This document shows, in pieces, positions 1 through 7,249 of a DNA stretch of 31,912 nt. Where the stretch lies: the NCBI GenBank assembly GCA_030746295.1, contig JASLMY010000024.1, forward strand, positions 1 to 31,912, in the 5' to 3' direction. The notes under the pieces were generated by a model that made no database searches, had not been told where the DNA came from, and worked only from the letters and a program-made list of their open reading frames with translations. The stretch comes from Alphaproteobacteria bacterium. GTDB lineage: Bacteria; Pseudomonadota; Alphaproteobacteria; GCA-2731375. Numbering within the stretch: the stretch's first letter is position 1; the number at the start of each line of letters is the position of its first letter. The position numbers were made by a program, and so were the translations under genes.

Positions 1-1573
1 TCGAGGTCTTCGGCAGCTCGCCGAAGACCACCGACCGGGGGCACTTGTAGTGCGCCAGGTTGTCGCGGGCGAAGGTGATGATCGCGGCCTCGTCCGCCTC
101 GGCGCCGGGTTTCAGCTCGACGAAGGCGCAGGGCGTCTCGCCCCACCTCTCGTCCGGCTTCGCCACCACCGCCACGGCCTGCACCGCGGCGTGCTTGTAG
201 AGCACGTCCTCGACCTCGATCGAGGAAATGTTCTCGCCGCCGGAGATGATGATGTCCTTGGAGCGGTCTTTCAGCTCGATGTAGCCATCCGCGTGCCAGA
301 CGCCCAAGTCGCCGCTGTGGAACCAGCCGCCCCGAAGCGCCTCTTGCGTGGCGTCCGGGTTCTTGAGATAGCCCTTCATGACGATGTTGCCGCGCATGAA
401 GACCTCACCCATGGTCCGGCCGTCCATCGGCACCGGCGCCAGCGTTTCGGCGTCGGCCACCATCAAGTCCTCCAGCACCGGGTAGGGTACGCCCTGGCGC
501 GATTGCAGCTTGGCCTTGGCCTCGTCGTCGAGCCCGTCCCAGGCCTCGTGCCACTCGCAGACGACCGAGGGCCCATAGGTCTCAGTCAGACCGTAGACGT
601 GGGTGACGCGAAAGCCTTGGCGTGCCATATCGGCCAGCACGCTGGCGGGCGGTGGTGCCGCCGCCGTCATCATCTCCACCTCATGGTCGAACTCGCGCCG
701 GTCCTCAGGTGCGGCGTTGATGATCATCTGCATCACGATCGGGGCACCGCAGAGGTTCGAGACCCGGTGCTCGGCGATGGCGGCGTAGATGTGGGCGGCG
801 TCGACCTGGCGCAGGCAGACGTTGGTGCCGGCCAACGCCGTCACCGTCCAGGGAAAGCACCAGCCGTTGCAGTGGAACATCGGCAGGGTCCAGAGATAGA
901 CCGGGTGCCGGCGCATGCCCCAGGAGACGATGTTGCCGAGCGCGTTCAGGTAGGCACCGCGGTGATGGTAGACGACACCCTTCGGGTTGCCCGTCGTGCC
1001 CGAGGTATAGTTGAGCGAGATCGCCTGCCACTCGTCCGCCGGCGGCGACCAGGCGAAGTCTTCATCGCCGGTGGCGAGGAAGGCCTCGTAGTCGGTCTCG
1101 CCGATGGCCTCGCCCGCGGGCGCCAAGGCGTCCTCGATGTCGATCACGACCGGCGGCGTCTCGACCTCTGCCAGGGCTGCCTTGGCAAGAGGGGCGAACT
1201 CTCGGTCGACGAGCAGCACCTTGGCCTCGCCGTGGCCCAGGATGAAGCCGATGTTGGCGGCATCGAGGCGGTAATTGATGGTGTTCAGCACCGCGCCCGT
1301 CATCGGCGCGCCGAAATGGGCCTCGAACATCGCCGGCGTGTTGGGCGAGAGGATCGCCACCGTGTCGCCCTGGCCGATGCCGCGCTGGCTGAGCGCCGAG
1401 GCGAGACGCAGGCAGCGCCGCTCGGTCTCGGCCCAGGTGCGCCGTTCGGCCCCGTGGATGATGGCGATGTTGTCGGGGAAGACGGCCGCGGTCCGGCGCA
1501 GAAGGCTCAAGGGCGACAGTGTCTGGTAGTTGGCGGCGTTGGCATCGAGATCGGTTTCGAACGGATTGGTCAT
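1..1573 (-). CDS. Acyl-CoA synthetase (AMP-forming), 3' end cut by window edge
   Basis: ATP-dependent ligase of the ANL (AMP-binding) superfamily that would activate a fatty or short organic acid to its CoA thioester in the cytoplasm. About 524 residues are visible from an ATG at 1573 (MTNPFETDLDANAANYQ). The P-loop-like YTSGTTGNPKG lies at residues 189-199, a YGLTETYGP adenine-site motif follows near 344, and the hinge region (HSGDLGVWHADGYIELKDRSKD) is present. The frame runs off the window just after LPKTS, immediately before the A10 motif that should hold the catalytic lysine, so only the last 15-25 residues are missing. The NxxGW and TETYGP context resembles the FadD-like/DmdB (methylmercaptopropionyl-CoA ligase) branch rather than acetyl-CoA synthetase, but the substrate cannot be fixed. 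The creatininase-family gene lies 100 bp upstream on the same strand. Confidence 0.9.
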   Translation of the reverse strand, partial: MTNPFETDLDANAANYQTLSPLSLLRRTAAVFPDNIAIIHGAERRTWAETERRCLRLASALSQRGIGQGDTVAILSPNTPAMFEAHFGAPMTGAVLNTINYRLDAANIGFILGHGEAKVLLVDREFAPLAKAALAEVETPPVVIDIEDALAPAGEAIGETDYEAFLATGDEDFAWSPPADEWQAISLNYTSGTTGNPKGVVYHHRGAYLNALGNIVSWGMRRHPVYLWTLPMFHCNGWCFPWTVTALAGTNVCLRQVDAAHIYAAIAEHRVSNLCGAPIVMQMIINAAPEDRREFDHEVEMMTAAAPPPASVLADMARQGFRVTHVYGLTETYGPSVVCEWHEAWDGLDDEAKAKLQSRQGVPYPVLEDLMVADAETLAPVPMDGRTMGEVFMRGNIVMKGYLKNPDATQEALRGGWFHSGDLGVWHADGYIELKDRSKDIIISGGENISSIEVEDVLYKHAAVQAVAVVAKPDERWGETPCAFVELKPGAEADEAAIITFARDNLAHYKCPRSVVFGELPKTS

Positions 1574-1673
1574 CGTCCTCGCTCCCCGCTAAGCGTGGCT
1601 CAATGCCGCGGAAATTAGCCCCAACGGCGGTGGCGGACAAGCAAACGGAAACCGCGACGGCGGCACGTCTCGA

Positions 1674-2513
1674 TCAGATCGGGAATTCCACGTCGCGGAG
1701 CGTGACCGGGCGGTCGCGGACCTCGTCGATGAAGGCGACCGTGTTGGTGACGATCGCGTCCAGGATGCGCGCGCCCTTTTCCGCGTTCGCGGTCATCGGG
1801 TTGCCGCCGGTGCCGGAGGGCTCGGACGCCTGGCGGTACTCTTCCAGCGACGGGCGCAACAGGACGGCGTTCTGGTCGTGCGGCGGCTCCATGCTGATCC
1901 AATGCTCGGCGAACATGCGCGGGTTGCCGCCGCCTGCTGCCACACCCGATACCGCATTGCTCATCTCCACCAGGTGGGGGAGGTAGTGCAGCATGAACGA
2001 GGTCTCGGAATCGCCGGCGTGGCCCAGCGCGCCGGCCTCGCCGCCGCAGATCTCGTGCACCTCGCGGCGCGCGATCAGGCCGACGTCGACGACGGCGGCG
2101 AAGGCGTCGTGGCGGTATCTGAGCTTGGCGGCGGCGATCTCCATCGGTGCCAGATTGGCGACCCGGTTGCCGTTGACCAGCACGAACTTCTTGAAACCGT
2201 GCACCATCAGGCTCTGGCAGACGTCGACGATGACTTGGGTCAGGGTCTCGGGTCTCAGCGTGATCGCGCCGGGAAAGGCGAGGTGGTGCGGCGACCAACC
2301 GAAATGCATGGGCGGTGCCGCCAACACGCCGGCACGCCGCCCGGCCCCCTCGGCGGCGGCGATCGCCCAGGCGGTGTCGACCATCAACGGCGTGTGGGTG
2401 CCGTGCTGCTCGGTCGCGCCGATCGGGATCAATGCCAGGTCGCCCTGCTGCAGGTAGGCTTCGATCTCCGGCCAGGTGAGTTCGTGTATCCAGGGGCTCT
2501 CTCTATCGGGCAA
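1674..2513 (-). CDS. Creatininase-family amidohydrolase, TTG start
   Basis: 279-residue protein of the creatininase/MftE fold, metal-dependent amidohydrolases acting on cyclic or linear amides. The N-terminal metal motif GATEQHG (Glu35, His37) and Asp46 are intact, and HAGDSET (His165, Glu170) is present. The motif normally written NGHxxN, whose His is a metal ligand in creatininase, reads NGNRVAN here (114-120), so one classical ligand is replaced by Asn. The start is a TTG at 2513: no in-frame ATG is available near it, and a GGAGG Shine-Dalgarno sits about 7 nt upstream, which supports the rare start. It lies upstream of the acyl-CoA synthetase on the same strand and diverges from prpE. Substrate unknown; true creatinine hydrolysis is not implied. 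Confidence 0.85.
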   Translation of the reverse strand: MPDRESPWIHELTWPEIEAYLQQGDLALIPIGATEQHGTHTPLMVDTAWAIAAAEGAGRRAGVLAAPPMHFGWSPHHLAFPGAITLRPETLTQVIVDVCQSLMVHGFKKFVLVNGNRVANLAPMEIAAAKLRYRHDAFAAVVDVGLIARREVHEICGGEAGALGHAGDSETSFMLHYLPHLVEMSNAVSGVAAGGGNPRMFAEHWISMEPPHDQNAVLLRPSLEEYRQASEPSGTGGNPMTANAEKGARILDAIVTNTVAFIDEVRDRPVTLRDVEFPI

Positions 2514-2591
2514 GGTTCGTCCTCCAGACTGGCGTGCCGTCGGTCACCGGCGCGGCCCACTCTAGAACGACCACCTTCGGGCGGAAAAGCG

Positions 2592-2619
2592 TTGAAATCA
2601 CCGCCGGCTCGCCGACAAT
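2592..2619 (+). promoter_or_regulatory. Candidate sigma-70-type promoter of prpE
   Basis: TTGAAA (2592-2597) and GACAAT (2614-2619) are separated by 16 bp, about 37 bp upstream of the prpE start codon. The hexamers match the consensus at 5/6 and 4/6 positions. Read by eye only. Confidence 0.4.
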
Positions 2620-2656
2620 GGACGGGCTCGCAAGGGTGAGGTGGAGGAGGCAAGTC

Positions 2657-4558
2657 ATGAACAGTCGCTATGACGAGGTCTATGGCGCCTGGGTGCGCGA
2701 TCCCGAGGCCTTTTGGGCCGAGGCGGCGGAGGACGTCGTCTGGACCAAGCGTTGGGACAAGGTTCTCGATGACTCTACCGCACCGTTCTACCGCTGGTTC
2801 GCCGGCGCCGAGACCAACACCTGCTACAACGCCGTCGACCGCCACGTCGAGGCGGGGCGGGGGGCGCAGAAGGCGCTGGTCTACGATTCCCCGGTCACCG
2901 ACACCAAGACCGCCCTCACCTACGACGAGCTGAAGGCCGAGGTGGCCGGGCTCGCCGGCATGCTGGTCGGCCTCGGGGTGGCTATGGGCGACCGCGTCAT
3001 CATCTACATGCCGATGGTGCTGGAGACCGTGGTGGCGATGTTGGCCTGTGCCCGCATCGGCGCCGTCCACTCGGTGGTCTTCGGCGGCTTCGCGCCTAAG
3101 GAGCTGGCGCATCGGATCGAAGACGCCAAGCCCAAGGTGATCCTGTCGGCCTCCTGCGGCATCGAGCCGGGCCGGGTCATCGCCTACAAGCCACTCCTCG
3201 ACGGCGCCATCGAGATCTCCAACCACAAGCCCGATGCCTGCGTCGTCCTGCAGCGCGAGATGGAAACGGCGGAGCTGGTCCCCGGCCGCGATCATGACTG
3301 GAACGAGCTTGCCGCCGGGGCATCTCCGGCCGACGTCGTGCCGGTCGGTGCCAACGACCCGCTCTACATCCTCTATACCTCGGGCACCACCGGCATACCC
3401 AAGGGCGTGGTGCGCGACAACGGCGGCCATCTCGTGGCGCTCAAATGGTCGATGAAGAACATCTACGACATCGATCCGGGCGAGGCTTATTGGGCCGCAT
3501 CCGATGTCGGCTGGGTGGTCGGCCATTCCTATATCGTCTACGCGCCGCTCTTCCACGGCTGCACCTCGATCGTCTACGAGGGCAAGCCGGTCGGAACCCC
3601 GGACCCCGGCGCCTTCTGGCGGGTGATCTCCGAGCACGAGGTTGCCGCCATGTTCACCGCACCTACCGCCTTCCGTGCCATCAAGCGCGAGGACCCCGAA
3701 GGAGACTTCGTCAAGAAGTACGATCTTGCCAAGTTCCGCACCCTCTTCCTCGCCGGCGAGCGCGCCGATCCCGACACCGTGCAGTGGGCCGAGCGGCAGT
3801 TGGGCGTGCCCGTCATCGACCACTGGTGGCAGACCGAGACCGGCTGGCCGATCGCCGCCAATTGCGTCGGTCTCGGCCAGCTGCCGGTGAAGTACGGCTC
3901 GCCCACCAAGGCGGTGCCGGGCTACGACATCCGCGTCGTCGACGAAGCCAACAAGGAAGTCGCGGCTGGCGAAACCGGTGCCATCGTCGTCAAGCTGCCG
4001 CTGCCGCCGGGCTGCCTGCCGACACTCTGGCAGGAGGATGGGCGCTATCAGGAAGCCTACCTCCAGGAGTTCCCGGGCTACTACAAGACCGCCGACGCCG
4101 GCTACATCGACGACGAGGGCTACGTCTTCGTCATGAGCCGGACCGACGACATCATCAACGTCGCCGGCCACCGGCTCTCCACCGGCGGCATGGAGGAGGT
4201 GCTGTCGGGCCACCCGGACGTCGCCGAGTGCGCCGTCATCGGCGTTGCCGATCAGCTCAAGGGCCAGGTGCCGCTCGGCTTCGTCGTCCTCAAGGCCGGC
4301 GTCGCCAAGGCCGAGGGCGAGATCTGCGGTGACTTGGTGCAGATGGTGCGCCAGCAGATCGGCCCCGTGGCGGCCTTCAAGACCTGCACCGTCGTGGCCC
4401 GGCTACCGAAGACCCGCTCGGGCAAGATCCTGCGCGGCACCATGAGCCGGATCGCCGACGGCGAGGACTACGCCATGCCGGCGACCATCGACGACCCCGT
4501 GATTCTCGACGAGATCACCGTGGCGCTCCAGGACGTCGGCTATCCGCCGTCGGGCTGA
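2657..4558 (+). CDS. prpE: Propionate--CoA ligase (propionyl-CoA synthetase)
   Basis: 633-residue AMP-forming ligase converting propionate, ATP and CoA to propionyl-CoA; cytoplasmic, feeding the methylcitrate or methylmalonyl-CoA pathway. The N-terminal ACS-type domain (MNSRYDEVYGAWVRDPEAFW) is followed by YTSGTTGIPKG at 240-250 and the VRDNGGH stretch that distinguishes PrpE from acetyl-CoA synthetase. WWQTETGWP and the C-terminal LPKTRSGK motif follow, with the catalytic, acetylatable lysine at about residue 590. Length fits PrpE (about 630 aa). The ATG at 2657 is chosen because a GGAGGAGG Shine-Dalgarno lies just upstream; the reading frame stays open further 5' but without a ribosome site. 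No prpBCD genes are nearby, so the gene is separated from the rest of its pathway. It faces trcR tail to tail, with 37 bp between the stop codons. Confidence 0.93.
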   Translation: MNSRYDEVYGAWVRDPEAFWAEAAEDVVWTKRWDKVLDDSTAPFYRWFAGAETNTCYNAVDRHVEAGRGAQKALVYDSPVTDTKTALTYDELKAEVAGLAGMLVGLGVAMGDRVIIYMPMVLETVVAMLACARIGAVHSVVFGGFAPKELAHRIEDAKPKVILSASCGIEPGRVIAYKPLLDGAIEISNHKPDACVVLQREMETAELVPGRDHDWNELAAGASPADVVPVGANDPLYILYTSGTTGIPKGVVRDNGGHLVALKWSMKNIYDIDPGEAYWAASDVGWVVGHSYIVYAPLFHGCTSIVYEGKPVGTPDPGAFWRVISEHEVAAMFTAPTAFRAIKREDPEGDFVKKYDLAKFRTLFLAGERADPDTVQWAERQLGVPVIDHWWQTETGWPIAANCVGLGQLPVKYGSPTKAVPGYDIRVVDEANKEVAAGETGAIVVKLPLPPGCLPTLWQEDGRYQEAYLQEFPGYYKTADAGYIDDEGYVFVMSRTDDIINVAGHRLSTGGMEEVLSGHPDVAECAVIGVADQLKGQVPLGFVVLKAGVAKAEGEICGDLVQMVRQQIGPVAAFKTCTVVARLPKTRSGKILRGTMSRIADGEDYAMPATIDDPVILDEITVALQDVGYPPSG

Positions 4559-4595
4559 GACGGGACTCTGTTACCGGCTGGGGTAGGCCGTCGGC

Positions 4596-5390
4596 TTAGC
4601 GCACCTCGTCGCCGACCGGCTCGGGGCTCTCGCTGGCGGTCTCGGGTGCCGGCTCGGCGGCGGTGTCCGGCTCCGCCTCGGTAACCGCCTCGACCGCGGC
4701 GTCGGCCAAGGGGGCGGCCGTCGGTTCCTCGTTGGGTTCCTCGGTAGGTTCCTCGGTTGGTTGCTCCGGCACCGGCTGGGTCGAGGGTGCGCCGGCGGCC
4801 TCGGCGGCGGCCAGTTGGGCCGCCTTGGCCTTGGCCGCGGCCTTCTCCTCGCGGATCCGCTTGCGCTCTTCGCGCGCCTGCGCCGTTCGCACTGCCTCGT
4901 CCAGGTCGACTTGCGAGCAAAGGCCGAGCGTCACCGGGTCCTGCGGCTTGATGTTGGGCATGTTCCAGTGCGAGCGGTCGCGCACCGATTGGATCGTCGG
5001 CTTGGTGGTCCCCACCAGCTTGGCGATCTGCGCGTCGGTCAGCTCCGCCTGGTAACGGATCAGCCAGGAGATCGCGTTCGGCCGGTCCTGACGCTTCGAG
5101 AGCGGCGTGTAGCGATGCACCTTGGTCCGTCGTTCCGGCAGCTGGATGTCGGTCTTGGCGAAGGCCAGGCGTGTGCCCGGGTCCGCACTGCAGCGCTCGA
5201 TCTCGTCGCGCGTCAGCTGGCCGTTGGCGATCGGGTCCAGGCCTTTGATTCCCTGTGCCACCTCGCCATCCGCGATGCCCTTGATCTCGAGCTGGTGCAG
5301 GCCGCAGAAGTCGGCGATCTGATCGAAGGTCAGGCTCGTGTTGTCGACCAGCCAGACTGCGGTGGCCTTCGGCATCAACGGGTTTGACAT
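4596..5390 (-). CDS. trcR: TrcR-family cell-cycle transcriptional regulator (DUF1013)
   Basis: 264-residue protein of the alphaproteobacterial DUF1013/TrcR family. The conserved core occupies residues 1-150: it starts MSNPLMPKATAVWLVDN, continues with FDQIADFCGLH, a GIKGLDPIANGQLTRDEI block, and a second HTH-like segment LTDAQIAKLVGTTKPTI. The family is annotated as a cell-cycle transcriptional regulator, with little biochemical evidence known to me. After LGLCSQVDLDEAV comes a basic, probably coiled stretch rich in K/R/E/A (about 165-195) and then a low-complexity acidic tail of E, P, A and T containing short tandem EEPTEEP/EEPN units encoded by a 12-15 bp tandem DNA repeat near 4722-4765. 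The ATG at 5390 is chosen for the conserved MSNPLMPKA start and an upstream AGAGGA; the open frame extends further upstream but is not conserved-looking. Monocistronic by position. Confidence 0.9.
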   Translation of the reverse strand: MSNPLMPKATAVWLVDNTSLTFDQIADFCGLHQLEIKGIADGEVAQGIKGLDPIANGQLTRDEIERCSADPGTRLAFAKTDIQLPERRTKVHRYTPLSKRQDRPNAISWLIRYQAELTDAQIAKLVGTTKPTIQSVRDRSHWNMPNIKPQDPVTLGLCSQVDLDEAVRTAQAREERKRIREEKAAAKAKAAQLAAAEAAGAPSTQPVPEQPTEEPTEEPNEEPTAAPLADAAVEAVTEAEPDTAAEPAPETASESPEPVGDEVR

Positions 5391-5462
5391 ATCGTCCTCT
5401 CCGGCAAGCTTGGCCCCACCCGAGGCCCCTTGGGCCTCGACGCGCGGCAACATTCCGGTTCC

Positions 5463-5492
5463 TATATAACCTTTCGCCGAGCCAGGCAAAGG
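5463..5492 (-). promoter_or_regulatory. Possible trcR promoter region
   Basis: On the minus strand a TATATA box (5463-5468) lies about 75 bp upstream of the trcR ATG, with a weak TTGCCT/CTTTGC-like -35 around 5484-5491. Downstream, in the would-be leader, is a perfect 7-bp hairpin with a 3-nt loop (5422-5438). The -10 is convincing and the -35 is poor. Confidence 0.35.
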
Positions 5493-5501
5493 TAGGCGAC
5501 G

Positions 5502-6503
5502 TTATACCTCCAGCATGATCTTGCCGATATGGCGGCTCGATTCCATGTGCGCATGCGCGGCGGCCGCCTCGGCCAGCGGATAGGTCGTATCGATGATGGG
5601 TCGGACTTGGCCGGCGTCGATGAGCGGCCAGACCTTGCCCGCGAGCTCAGTCGCGATCTCGGCCTTCTGCTGGACCGAGCGCGGCCGCAGCGTCGAGCCC
5701 GTGATGGTCAGCCGCTTCAGCATCAGCGGCATGAAGTTCATCGCCTCGACCTTTGGTGTGCTGAGGAAGGCGATCTGCACCAGCCGTCCTTCGACGGCCA
5801 GGCATTTGACGTTGCGCGGAATGTAGTCGCCGCCGACCATGTCGAGGATGACGTCGACGCCCTGGCCATCGGTCAGCTCGCCGACAACAGCGACGAAGTC
5901 CTCTTCGCGGTAGTTGATCGCACGCTCCGCCCCCAGCTCCTCGCAGAAGCGGCACTTGTCCGCATTGCCGGCGGTGGTCAGAACGCGGGCGCCGAAGGCC
6001 TTGGCGAGCTGGATGGCGGTGGTGCCGATGCCGCTGGAGCCGCCATGAATCAGGATCGTCTCGCCGTCCTGGAGACGGCCGCGCTGGAAGACGTTGGTCC
6101 AGACGGTGAAGAAGGTCTCGGGCAGGGCCGCGGCCTCGGTCAGGCCTAGGCCCTTTGGGACCGGCAGGCACTGGCGTGCCGGCGCGGGGCAGTATTCGGC
6201 ATAGCCGCCGCCCGAGACCAGTGCCGTCGCCTGTTGGCCGACCTGCCAATCCGAAACGCCAGACCCTAGAGCGACGATCTCGCCCGCCACCTCCAGGCCC
6301 GGGATGTCCGAGGCGCCGGGTGGCGGCGGATAGTTGCCCTCACGCTGGGCCACGTCCGGCCGGTTGACGCCGGCGGCGGCGACCTTGATCAGGACCTCGC
6401 CCGGGGCCGGCTCCGGCAGCGGCCGCTGGGCCGGCTTCAAGACCTCGGGCGCGCCGGGGGTCGAGATCTCGATCGCGGTCATGGTCTTCGGCAGCGTGCT
6501 CAT
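5502..6503 (-). CDS. NAD(P)H:quinone oxidoreductase, zinc-independent MDR family (PIG3/QOR-like)
   Basis: 333-residue medium-chain dehydrogenase/reductase. The N-terminal GroES-like domain begins MTAIEISTPGAPEVLK and carries AAAGVNRPDVAQREGNYPPP, the hallmark of the quinone oxidoreductase/PIG3 subgroup, without the catalytic zinc ligands of alcohol dehydrogenases. The Rossmann cofactor motif IHGGSSGIGTTAIQLAKAFG lies at about 152-171, and the C-terminus ends HIGKIMLEV as in the family. It would reduce quinones or enone substrates with NADPH in the cytoplasm. The ATG at 6503 is preceded by GAGGAGCG at good spacing. An open frame continues upstream but has no ribosome site. It diverges from the DUF1192 gene across 103 bp that contains a 14-bp palindrome. 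Confidence 0.9.
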   Translation of the reverse strand: MSTLPKTMTAIEISTPGAPEVLKPAQRPLPEPAPGEVLIKVAAAGVNRPDVAQREGNYPPPPGASDIPGLEVAGEIVALGSGVSDWQVGQQATALVSGGGYAEYCPAPARQCLPVPKGLGLTEAAALPETFFTVWTNVFQRGRLQDGETILIHGGSSGIGTTAIQLAKAFGARVLTTAGNADKCRFCEELGAERAINYREEDFVAVVGELTDGQGVDVILDMVGGDYIPRNVKCLAVEGRLVQIAFLSTPKVEAMNFMPLMLKRLTITGSTLRPRSVQQKAEIATELAGKVWPLIDAGQVRPIIDTTYPLAEAAAAHAHMESSRHIGKIMLEV

Positions 6504-6559
6504 CCAACGCTCCTCATCGGCGGGGGGTGGCGGGGTCGACCCCTGATCTATTATCTTCC

Positions 6560-6573
6560 TTGCCAACTGGCAA
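6560..6573. promoter_or_regulatory. Palindrome between divergent genes, operator-like
   Basis: TTGCCA-AC-TGGCAA is a perfect 6-bp inverted repeat in the 103-bp gap between the divergent oxidoreductase and DUF1192 genes. It lies beside a TAATAG box on the minus strand that could be the oxidoreductase -10. Its position suits an operator; no cognate regulator is identifiable. Confidence 0.3.
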
Positions 6574-6606
6574 CCGCGCTGTTGTGCCGGCGGGCGGGAG
6601 GCGAGG

Positions 6607-6786
6607 ATGGACGACGATATCGAGAGCGGCGGCGTCAAGCCCGACAAGCCCGACCTCCAGGTGATGTCGATCGAGGAACTGGAAGACTACATCGCCGAGC
6701 TCGAAGCCGAGATCGAGCGGGTTCGCGCGGCGATCGACGCCAAGAGTTCGCACCGGGGCGCGGCCGACAGCGTCTTCAAGCGCTAG
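6607..6786 (+). CDS. DUF1192 family small protein
   Basis: 59-residue acidic protein beginning MDDDIESGGVKPDKPDLQ and ending SVFKR. The central SIEELEDYIAELEAEIERVRAAI forms a short coiled coil, followed by the family's typical tail with an A-D-S/A-x-F-K pattern. This pattern and length match DUF1192, a small conserved alphaproteobacterial family of unknown function. The ATG is preceded by GGAGG five nt upstream (6597-6601). Codon use is like its neighbours. The terminator at 6944-6970 is the first strong one downstream, 158 bp after the stop, so it could also end this transcript. Confidence 0.85.
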   Translation: MDDDIESGGVKPDKPDLQVMSIEELEDYIAELEAEIERVRAAIDAKSSHRGAADSVFKR

Positions 6787-6838
6787 GGGCGTCGCCGACC
6801 GCGTCCGCGTCGTCGCCTCGGCGGTGGCGGCCCGGCTC

Positions 6839-6868
6839 TTAACGGAATTTTCACGAATTCGATCTACT
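6839..6868 (+). promoter_or_regulatory. Candidate promoter for a short transcript
   Basis: TTAACG (6839-6844), an 18-bp spacer and TCTACT (6863-6868) resemble an alphaproteobacterial sigma-70 promoter (TTGACG-like -35). A start near 6875 would give a transcript of about 96 nt ending at the terminator at 6970. Confidence 0.3.
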
Positions 6869-6874
6869 CTTGAA

Positions 6875-6970
6875 GATGTCAAGCCGGTCATCCCGCTTGA
6901 CGGCTGGATCCATTCCAGCTTGTTGACGCCTCCCTGTTGACTCGAGCCGCCGCTGGGCGGCTCTTTTTTT
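6875..6970 (+). ncRNA. Candidate small RNA with three hairpins and a CCTCCC single-stranded motif
   Basis: Between the DUF1192 gene and an unmistakable terminator, the plus strand could fold as three successive hairpins: 6878-6884 with 6895-6901 (7 bp, GTCAAGC/GCTTGAC), 6903-6908 with 6914-6919 (6 bp, 5-nt loop), and the terminator stem. Between the second and third hairpins lies GCCTCCCTG, an anti-Shine-Dalgarno motif of the sort found in AbcR/alpha-r-type sRNAs. A promoter-like pair sits just upstream. The first 40 nt also resemble the dispersed palindromic repeats common in alphaproteobacteria (TCATCCC...CTTGAC...GGATCCA), so a degenerate repeat next to the DUF1192 terminator is a real alternative. 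No recognised RNA family is assigned. Confidence 0.33.
6944..6970 (+). terminator. Rho-independent terminator
   Basis: Perfect 8-bp stem GAGCCGCC (6944-6951) / GGCGGCTC (6956-6963), GCTG tetraloop, then seven T residues. It would end the DUF1192 transcript or the candidate small RNA. Confidence 0.88.
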
Positions 6971-7029
6971 GGCCCGACTCCCGCCGTCCGATATAGATCG
7001 AATTGCCGGGATGGCGCAGTTTTTCGCGC

Positions 7030-7059
7030 TTGACCGGCCGGCCGCGCTGTCGCTAGAGT
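7030..7059 (+). promoter_or_regulatory. Strong candidate promoter of the exported MBL-fold gene
   Basis: TTGACC (7030-7035), an 18-bp spacer and TAGAGT (7054-7059) make the best sigma-70-like promoter seen in the window. A start near 7067 would leave a leader of about 180 nt before the ATG at 7250. Confidence 0.55.
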
Positions 7060-7066
7060 CCGGCTC

Positions 7067-7249
7067 CGCACGAGGTGAGAGTCTAACAGGCAGGGGCAAT
7101 AACAAAGAGGGGGCTGTCAGACCGAGGGCAGCCCCCATAATTATGCCCGCTATCCCTCTGATTGCTTGCGGTGCTCCGATTGGCCACTATGCCGGCGGGG
7201 GCCCGGATGGTCGCAACCGATCGTTGCGCCATGGCAAAGGGGGATTGAG
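7067..7249 (+). promoter_or_regulatory. Long 5' leader with a GC-rich hairpin
   Basis: The predicted leader carries an 8-bp stem GGGGGCTG (7109-7116) / CAGCCCCC (7129-7136) with a 12-nt loop, followed on the plus strand by ATAATTAT rather than a T run. Read on the minus strand the same hairpin is followed by TCTTTGTTATT, so it could instead be a minus-strand terminator. A 36-codon open frame (ATG 7143, stop 7251-7253) overlaps the MBL start as ATGA, but it has no clear ribosome site. No known riboswitch family is recognised. Confidence 0.35.

Noticed and set aside
50..1618. Very long open frame on the plus strand opposite the acyl-CoA synthetase
   Set aside because: It is a GC-skewed shadow: its translation is rich in R, V, D and H without domains, whereas the minus-strand frame gives a complete AMP-binding enzyme.
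2429..4213. 594-codon minus-strand frame opposite prpE
   Set aside because: It is antisense to an intact propionyl-CoA synthetase and has no recognisable domain; high GC leaves such frames open by chance.
6875..6970. 6S RNA, SRP RNA or tmRNA
   Set aside because: None of the defining sequences (GGAAGG-type SRP apex, long 6S bubble, tRNA-like tmRNA ends) is present in this short segment.
7231..7248. Five-codon upstream frame (MAKGD) before the exported MBL-fold gene
   Set aside because: It contains the ribosome site of the real gene and is most likely a by-product of that sequence.
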